Below, one piece after another: positions 57,313 to 64,000 of a stretch of DNA of 64,000 nucleotides. The stretch covers positions 43,313,829 through 43,377,828 of the forward strand of contig NC_087067.1 of NCBI RefSeq assembly GCF_963678635.1, read 5' to 3'. Origin of the DNA: Symsagittifera roscoffensis (Eukaryota; Xenacoelomorpha; Acoela; Convolutidae). Numbering within the stretch: the stretch's first letter is position 1; every line of letters begins with the position of its first letter. The notes under the pieces are model-generated. The model saw only the letters and a program-made list of their open reading frames with translations, made no database searches and was not told the DNA's origin. Made by a program: the position numbers and the translations under genes.

Positions 57313-58859
57313 AAATGATTGAAAGTAATTGATGTATATATTTTTTTACTAGGCTGGGAAAAATCAGTACAGAGTTAATAAGCTTGGGTGCCTTACGTGT
57401 AAAAAGGAAATCCCGTTTTTTGTTAGTTTACGCATTCACGCTACTATCTTCATGATGTAAAAATTGATGTTATTGAGATGACAATATTATGTCCACTAGT
57501 GAACAAAAAATTAAGAGCAATCTCAGGGTTTTGCTCTATAAAATGCCTGGGCTTTTTTTCCTCCCCACCCCAACTTAGGGGGCGAAATTTGAACGAATCT
57601 TTTCCATTTCTCCTTTTTTGGTTTTTTCTGAAATTCGATAGTTGAAAGTCTTTTTAAACTTACTTTTCATGTTGTAAACTGTCAGCGTGAACAGGTGAAC
57701 AGATTTTTACAACACTTATTACTTGCAAAATGCCGTGTGAACAATTTTTGAACAGCTTAATTTTGTAACTTTGTAGAAGGGGTGGGAAACTGGAGAAGAG
57801 CAAAAGAACCAATGCCTGTTTTCGATGTTCCTTTTGGTCAAAATTTCCTTCAAAATTTACTGAGACTTTTACATGGATCGAGAGAAATTGATGAGAGCTA
57901 CCCTCTTTGAAACTATCAAAACTTGTTCTGAAAGACCCACCTAGGTAATCCGGGTTCTTAAAATGCCAGATTTCCTCATCTGCACTAAATTTTTCACATC
58001 ACGTAAAATAGTAAAAAACATATGAGTTTAGTGAAGTTATCCCACTGATTGCTGAGAATGCTTCAAGTCACATGAACAACTTTTTACTCCGCTTATTCAA
58101 GAAAAAAATACCTACAATGCAAAACTTAGTACACATGAAGAATACTGTCATTTTCAAACCCGAATTATATTGGCAATTCATTGAAACTAAACTTAATAGT
58201 TTTTTAGAGGGCAGCTCTTATCATTTGCTCGTCGTCTATGTACAAATTTTACTGAAATTTCAAGGAGATATTGTCCAGAATGGACAATGAAAACAAGCAT
58301 TTTAGAGAGTAAAATCCTGAATTTGCGCTTAATTTTTTTGTCCAGTAAAGAAAACTTGAAATTCTCGATTGAAAATGAAGACAAAAAATAGGCAGGGAGT
58401 TTAACATCTCTTTCCGATACCTAAGTTTAGAGTTGCAAAGTTTCGCTGATGAGTGAACGCCAAGTCGGTTTTTAGGTTCTTTTTTATTGAGCTGCCAAGT
58501 TTTTTTTGTGCAACTTATTTTTTCAATGTCCGATTGGGCTCTTCTACATTTACTTCATCTTTTTCGTACGTAACCGTTAGTTTTACGGGCTCTTTTCCAC
58601 TTTTTACCCACCTTGCAATATTTTAAACTTAATAGTTGTTATACGTGTTATTATGGGTTCAAGCTTGATATTACGATGTAAGGTATGAAGAAAAAATCTG
58701 TGTTTAAAGTTGCAAGTTATTTGCAAGTTTTATTGAATTAAGACAACATTAAAAGAGTTTTCATAAAATGAAATTGAAAGAAAAAAAGTTTTGTATTATA
58801 ATTTGGACATCAACCCACATAAAGTGATCAAAATACAGAATAATCAAATCTGGAGGTAG

Positions 58860-59480
58860 GTATGGGGTAAGCAGACGGCAGACGGTAAACTATTCGAGCT
58901 CCCATCCCCACCCCCCGCCTGTGAAGTCATTAAAGTAATACGTCTGTTCACATTGTCTGGGTTGTTACAAAAATTGACATGCGGATCAATTAGGTCATGA
59001 CTAACATATTTAGTCGTCCTCATCAACCTTGTAAATAACTTGCTGCCCCATAAAACTGATGCTTATGTGAGGTGATGGGGGATTAAAGAGTCGTGGGCTC
59101 TTTTTCGTTGTCCCGCCGGCTCTTTTTTCCTTCCCCCCACCTAACACGAGCTTCAATATATTAGTGTAACGATTGGTTTTACGAGGTTGAGTATGAAGAC
59201 CAAATATGTTTGCCGTGGCCTTGTTAATCTGTATGTAAATTTTCATAACAATTGGACAATGTGGTCAACAAATTTACAGGTAAAAATTTGCAGGTGTGGG
59301 GGGGGAGGAGGAAAAAGAGCCGTCCCGCCTCACATAAGCATCAGCTTCATAACTTCATGGTGTAACGAAGGATTCTTGTTTGTCGTGTCATAATTAGACC
59401 GCATGCCCGTTTTAATAACAATCGAAGACTTTGATAGAAAAGTTACTGGTAAAAACTTAGCAGCTGGGGTGGGGGAGACG
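58860..59480. repeat. GAAAAAGAGCC-type dispersed repeats, both orientations
   Basis: Minus-orientation part at 58890-59050, plus-orientation parts at 59150-59330 and 59340-59490. Contains AATTGGACAATGTGGTCAAC and GGAGGAAAAAGAGCCG. Confidence 0.75.
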
Positions 59481-59517
59481 AAAAAGGGCCGAGCCGTGTC
59501 CAGTTAATTATTTTTAC

Positions 59518-59535
59518 GGGGGGGGGGGGGGGGGG
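59518..59535 (+). repeat. Run of 18 G
   Basis: G tract followed by TGGGGGG; G-quadruplex-prone low complexity. Confidence 0.95.
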
Positions 59536-59625
59536 TGGGGGGTCTCTCGCATGAATTCTGTTGAAACAAACTTTGGCCATACGGATAGAAGAGAACAGCA
59601 ATGGGAGGGGTTCCCGGGTCGAGAT

Positions 59626-59845
59626 CCCGCTCAAAAACCGCTCAAGATATGAGCGGTTTGAGTGGTTTTTCAGCAAGATTTGAGCGGTTTGAGCAGTTTG
59701 GGCGGTTTGGACGGTTTTTTTTGGAAAAACCGCTCAAACCGCTCAAATCTTGCTTGAAAAACCGCTCAAAAACCGCTCATTTCTTGCGGTGATTTTTGAA
59801 CGGTTTTTCAAGCAAGATTTGAGCGGTTTTTAAGCGGTTGACCTC
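59626..59845. repeat. GAGCGGTTT / AACCGCTC foldback array
   Basis: Many copies of GAGCGGTTT and its inverse AAACCGCTC, with CAAGCAAGATTTGAGCGG in both orientations. It can fold into long hairpins. Runs directly into the element at 59843. Confidence 0.9.
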
Positions 59846-60250
59846 CATGAACCGAAATTGCTTATCTTACATTTCCCCACACCAAAAATGCTTATCATAC
59901 AATTGCCTGCATCTAATGTATGGAAAATGCTATTCATACCATTTTCATACAATCTCAAAATACCATTGAAAAAAGATTCAACCTAGTTTCCCCGGCTATT
60001 TGAACCGAATACAACAATGATGTTAACAATGAAAACAACTGGTGATGAAAAATAACTGTTTGTTTTTTTTTGAAAAGAAATGTTTATCCTACAATTTCCA
60101 TTTAAGAAAAAATGTTTATCCTACAATTTCCATATATGAAAAAATGTTAATCCTACAATTTCCATTTATGGAAAAACGCTTATATTAGAGATTTTTAAAC
60201 AAGCTTCTGAGTCTATGAAACTGTAGGAAATTGTAGGATAACCCTAGTCG
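59843..60250 (+). repeat. CATACAATTCC-type element adjoining a GAGCGGTTT array
   Basis: Begins GCGGTTGACCTCCATGAACC and carries several copies of CTTATCATACAATT / TTATCCTACAATTTCC, ending with the inverted form GTAGGAAATTGTAGGATAAC. Confidence 0.75.
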
Positions 60251-60259
60251 ATCAAGGGA

Positions 60260-61300
60260 GGTTATCAAATTAAGGGATTCAAACAAAATTACAGCAACAA
60301 GAAACAGCCAGACAAAAACGTGATTTTGTAAAAAAAAAAAACATGGTATTGTTTTTTTTGTTCATGATTTTTAACATTTTGTTCAAAATTTATCTTTGTT
60401 TTGTAAAAGTTTTGCAGAAAAAATAACAAGCTGAGTAAATAATTTTTCTGCAGATTGATTATATTGGATTTTTGTGGAGGAAAAAAGCGTGTCCTATGGA
60501 ATTATGTTGCCAAAGAATTTTGTTAGAAGGGACGAAATATGTATTACAGTGGATCTTTTATGAAAAAAAAAACGATTATAATCCTTAAAAAAATAATTTA
60601 AGTTTTAAAGTTGGCTTGTATAATTGATGATACATTTAGTTCCTTTTTGTCACAAAAAAGCCTTTAAAATCAACTATTATTCAAGAAACTCTAGCGCTAG
60701 GTGTTATCCGTTGGGTGAATTTCGATGCAAGGTTTGTCAAATATAGATGCATCTAAATCTAAACAAACCATAACGAATGTATACGGATATTATTCAACAC
60801 CAACACAAACTTGACAAAATGCATTTCTATCAGTGTGTTCTTCAAAGCCACTCTTTGAAATTTATATCTTGCTATCACTGTACTTGAAAGCACAACCTCT
60901 TTTCAAACTTTTTTGAAGGCAGTTATATATGAAAAAAGTTTTTAAAATTTATTCACTTGTTTACGCTGGTTTGTTGGATTTACAAAAAAAACTCATTACA
61001 AAGAAACTCATTATAATTAGGCTTTTGTAAATTGAAAAAAAATCTGAGTAGAACTGGTGAAGGGAATTTTTGGGCAACAAGGTTGGCAAATGCTTATCAT
61101 ACAATTCCAAACAACACAAATTCTATTCAAATAATTAAATCCAAAAATTTTTGAAAAAATTGCCTGCCAAGCGATTTCAATAGACGAAGTTAGTTTCAAA
61201 AACTCTAAAATAACTTCAATTTAGGAAAAAGAATAAGTTTTTCTCAGTCTCAATATCCCTTTTAATTTCAGTTTAGTTTGATTTCTTTTTTTCTTTTTTT
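60260..61300. other. Noncoding centre of the inverted block
   Basis: AT-rich DNA without recognised genes; one CTTATCATACAATTCC fragment near 61092. Confidence 0.55.
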
Positions 61301-61309
61301 TAGTGTTTA

Positions 61310-61730
61310 GTCATTTCTTTCACAATCTATTGCTCTGTTTGTTTATATTGGTATGACTGCCAAACATTTCTAAAATATACTTTTACTTCAGATCATACGT
61401 AATCACGGTTATCCCACCACGCAGACAAACTGCACCAAATTGAAGAAAAAACGTGTTTTTTTTCAANNNNNNNNNNNNNNNNNNNNNNNNNNNNNNNNNN
61501 NNNNNNNNNNNNNNNNNNNNNNNNNNNNNNNNNNNNNNNNNNNNNNNNNNNNNNNNNNNNNNNNNNNNNNNNNNNNNNNNNNNNNNNNNNNNNNNNNNNN
61601 NNNNNNNNNNNNNNNNNNNNNNNNNNNNNNNNNNNNNNNNNNNNNNNNNNNNNNNNNNNNNNNNNNCATTAACTATAATGATTTTTTTTCGCTTTCTCGT
61701 ATTCAACTTGGTGTTTAGAAAAAAAAGTTT
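61310..61730. repeat. Direct duplication, second copy, interrupted by N gap
   Basis: Copy of 54350-54850, broken by the 200-base gap. No coding sequence. Confidence 0.7.
61467..61666. other. Assembly gap (200 N)
   Basis: Exactly 200 N, a conventional gap placeholder, inside a duplicated block. The true length and the orientation of flanks are therefore uncertain. Any reading frame across it is meaningless. Confidence 0.99.
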
Positions 61731-61739
61731 TTAAGGCCT

Positions 61740-62560
61740 TGTGCTGTGAAAAAAAAATAAAACTAAGTGTGTATTATGATAGTTTTTTTGATTTGGAACG
61801 ACATTTTTATGTAATAATATAAAGATAATATTCTATTGATTAACGTATTTGATTTTTCTTATTTCTGTTTGCTCTTAAGACGTCACTCAAATGGCTTAAG
61901 ATCTTTGACGTTCTCCCAAGTTTGTTTATTTCCATGGAATTTTTTCATTATTATTCATTGTTATGATCAATCTCTCAAAATATTTAGAACGTCGATTCAC
62001 CACTAATTTCAGTCACTGAAATTTTTAACTTAAAAATTTGCCAGCCAGATACAAAAATTTACAGTTTTTATTTATTATAATGGAAAAAAAAATTAAAAAA
62101 ATAAATTAGATAGCGAAACTCTATATGTTTTTTATCTGTGATAATATTGTCATTTAACTAGTGGGCTTTCTTATTTGATAAAACAAGAGATTTTTAGGTT
62201 TTCGCTCATAATCCAAAATTAGAAAGCGAAACGGAGAAATTATTTTTTGCTCATGGAAAATTAGCTGATCAAAAATTTTATGAACGGAAAATCGTTTTTC
62301 ATTGAGATTTTAATTAATTTCTAAGGCGTTTTGAATCATATGAAATTTTATACAAAGAAGTTTTCAAGTATGAAAGTTAAATGGTTACAATTTTTGGTGA
62401 GCCGGGACATTGTGAGCCAAAATTTTAGGGGTCACAGGTAGTAAGTAGAACGACGAAGAGCAGCTTTTTCTGATTGCGATCCTAGCCCCGAAATTATAAC
62501 GCGTATATTGCCTGTATTTTTCATAATTATAGCTATAATCGTGTGCATAAATATGACGAC
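61740..62560. other. Noncoding stretch between gap and right inverted arm
   Basis: AT-rich, no recognisable gene, element or RNA. Confidence 0.55.
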
Positions 62561-62929
62561 AATGTTTGTTTTGCAACGACTTGGCTTTCACTCATCAGCG
62601 AAATTTTGCAACTCTAAATATAAGTTTCGGAAAGAGATGTTAAACTCCCTGCCTATTTTTTGTCTTCATTTACAATCAATAATTTCAACTTTTCTTCAGT
62701 GGCCAAAAAATTAAGCGCAAATTCAGGATTTTATTCTCCAAAATGCCTGTTTTCATTGTCCGTTTTGGACTATATTTCCTTGGAAATTCAATAAAATTTT
62801 TACTTGAAGGAAATTTTTGCAGGAAATTTTGACCAAGGGATCATTGAAAACAGGCATTATTCCCCCCATTTACTAATGAAACTTTGTTCACCTTATCCAA
62901 ATGTTACGCAAATTGGCAATCAAACAAAT

Positions 62930-63215
62930 AGTTAGGCCACAACAAACCAATTTGATCTTTATGTTTAACCTTGTAACCTTGTAAAACGTCGGCGCTTTTT
63001 CCAAACCCCCCATCCCTCATGACCATCAATTTTGTAACGAGTGGTGTAACGAGTGGTTTTACAAGGTTAATTATGAAGACTAAATGTGTTTGGCACAGCC
63101 TAATTAGTCCGCATGTCAATCTTCATAATGATTTGACAAGATGAACGGAATCTTTACTAGTGAAAAGTTGCTGGTGGGAGGAGGAAGAAAAAGAGCCAAA
63201 AAATCACGTTTCATC
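62930..63215 (+). repeat. GAAAAAGAGCC-type dispersed repeat
   Basis: Contains GTAACGAGTGGTTTTACAAG, AATTATGAAGACTAAATGTG and GGAGGAAGAAAAAGAGCC in family order; sits within the right inverted arm and has no equal in the left. Confidence 0.75.
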
Positions 63216-63493
63216 ATAAAACTGATGCTAAAATGAGGTGGGGGGAGGAAAAAGAGCCCAGGCATTTTAGAGAGCAAAATTCTGAATTTGCTCCTAATTT
63301 TGTTCAGTAGTAAACATAAGTTAGTCATCTCAATAACATCAATTTTTACATCATGAAGATAATAGCATGAATGCCTAAACTAACGAAAAACGGCTTTTCC
63401 CGTTTACACGTAAAGCACTCAAGCCTATTAACTCTATACTGATTTTTCCCAGCCCAGTACAAAAATACGTACCCCAATTACTTTCAATCATTC

Positions 63494-63546
63494 GGTCTCG
63501 TCATAATAATAGACTCGTTCTATAATTGGAAAGAGCGGGAACTACC
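63494..63546 (+). promoter_or_regulatory. 53-bp block identical upstream of both peptide genes (right copy)
   Basis: Starts GGTCTCGTCATAATAATAGA and ends GCGGGAACTACC, 162 bp before the ATG. It is identical over 53 bp, in inverted orientation, to 57260-57312, while surrounding upstream DNA has visible differences. Its place and conservation suggest a shared promoter or enhancer core, but recent duplication alone could also explain the identity. Confidence 0.5.
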
Positions 63547-63707
63547 TTAATTACGATGATCATATCATAAATATAGACAAGAAAACGCGGGTTAAATTAT
63601 CAATAAAAGTGCAATTTTACCTGAGAAGTAAACAATATTTTATTCAAATAATAATTTGTTAGTTTTTGTTCGAAATTTTTTTTAAGTTTTGCAGAACATT
63701 TGATAAA

Positions 63708-64000
63708 ATGCTATTAACCCTAATTGCTTTTTGTTTGGCCGTCCTAACTGGATTGGATGTAGCACAATGTCAGGAGATGCGAAACCCTTTCGCACGGCAT
63801 CTCGATGAACTTGGACTCAGAAGAGTGACTCGTCCCTATGCAGCCATGGAATTGGATGCCAGAAGAGTGACTCGTCCCTATGCAGCCATGGAATTGGATG
63901 CCAGAAGAGTGACTCGTCCCTATGCAGCCATGGAATTGGATGCCAGAAGAGTGACTCGTCCCTATGCAGCCATGGACTTGGATGCCAGAAGAGTGACTCG
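63708..64000 (+). CDS. Secreted tandem-repeat peptide precursor, cut by window end
   Basis: 97 complete codons are visible and the frame is open at the end of the window. Residues 1-20 are a signal peptide nearly identical to the gene at 56902-57096. Two extra residues (C-Q) follow, then E-M-R-N-P-F-A-R-H-L-D-E-L-G-L. From residue 38 come four full 14-residue units R-R-V-T-R-P-Y-A-A-M-[ED]-L-D-A and the start of a fifth. Each unit is bounded by Arg-Arg, so processing would release several copies of a VTRPYAAMELDA-type peptide. The repeats differ by one base in four units (GAA to GAC), so the array is young or homogenised. No known family is recognised. Layout fits a neuropeptide or other multi-copy secreted peptide; function unproven. 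Confidence 0.75.
   Translation, partial: MLLTLIAFCLAVLTGLDVAQCQEMRNPFARHLDELGLRRVTRPYAAMELDARRVTRPYAAMELDARRVTRPYAAMELDARRVTRPYAAMDLDARRVT
63819..64000 (+). repeat. 42-bp in-frame coding tandem repeat
   Basis: Units at 63819-63860, 63861-63902, 63903-63944, 63945-63986 and a partial one from 63987. They are identical except one third-position change (Glu to Asp) in unit four. The unit encodes 14 residues, so copy-number changes keep the frame. Confidence 0.97.

Larger units (their letters stand above)
56902..58490. repeat. Inverted segmental duplication, left arm
   Basis: Gene leader plus 57097-57560 match 63230-63780 in reverse complement at about 85-90% by eye. A further block at about 58240-58490 matches 62565-62790, also inverted. 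The axis is near 60.4-60.5 kb. The stretch 57560-58240 is less well matched and holds dispersed-repeat pieces. Confidence 0.85.
62565..63780. repeat. Inverted segmental duplication, right arm
   Basis: Reverse-complement partner of 56902-58490. Between its two matching blocks (62790-63230) lies a copy of the GAAAAAGAGCC-type dispersed repeat. Confidence 0.85.

Noticed and set aside
61383-61734. Frames running through the N gap
   Set aside because: Unknown bases were translated as open sequence; no real coding evidence.

Overview
The window is eukaryotic nuclear DNA from an AT-rich, repeat-rich animal genome. The evidence is a multi-exon gene with GT-AG introns, polypyrimidine tracts before each acceptor, animal-type coding content and many short interspersed DNA elements. 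The species cannot be named from the sequence. The main protein is of a bilaterian type, and nothing points to a bacterium, organelle or virus.

Positions 1-10079 hold no gene I can support. They contain a 65-bp-arm hairpin, a 550-bp dispersed repeat, a tandemly duplicated element and AT-rich repeat debris. Positions 10080-38995 (+) hold one apparently complete gene in 23 inferred coding exons. It encodes an anoctamin (TMEM16) of about 1016 residues that most resembles anoctamin-7. Exons carry the dimerisation domain, ten membrane segments and all six Ca2+-binding acidic/Asn residues. The introns are loaded with small DNA elements: hAT-like MITEs with 8-bp target duplications, poly-C-armed foldback elements, and a family of intronic repeats.

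Positions 39023-48190 hold a poly(A) signal, a deleted hAT MITE, a 68-bp minisatellite, a GA microsatellite and one doubtful ORF. At 48191-48972 there is a candidate two-exon gene for a 63-residue secreted, dibasic-rich peptide precursor whose only intron carries a hAT MITE.

Positions 54300-64000 form a duplicated block with both direct and inverted copies and a 200-N assembly gap. It holds the most interesting content: two divergently oriented secreted-peptide precursor genes, at 56902-57096 (-) and from 63708 (+) to the window end. They share a nearly identical leader and a conserved upstream region that includes a 53-bp identical block. Their mature parts are unrelated: one is a single Pro/Ile-rich peptide, the other an array of nearly identical 14-residue units bounded by Arg-Arg. 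This looks like a rapidly diversifying secreted peptide family (neuropeptide, defence or venom-like; function unproven).
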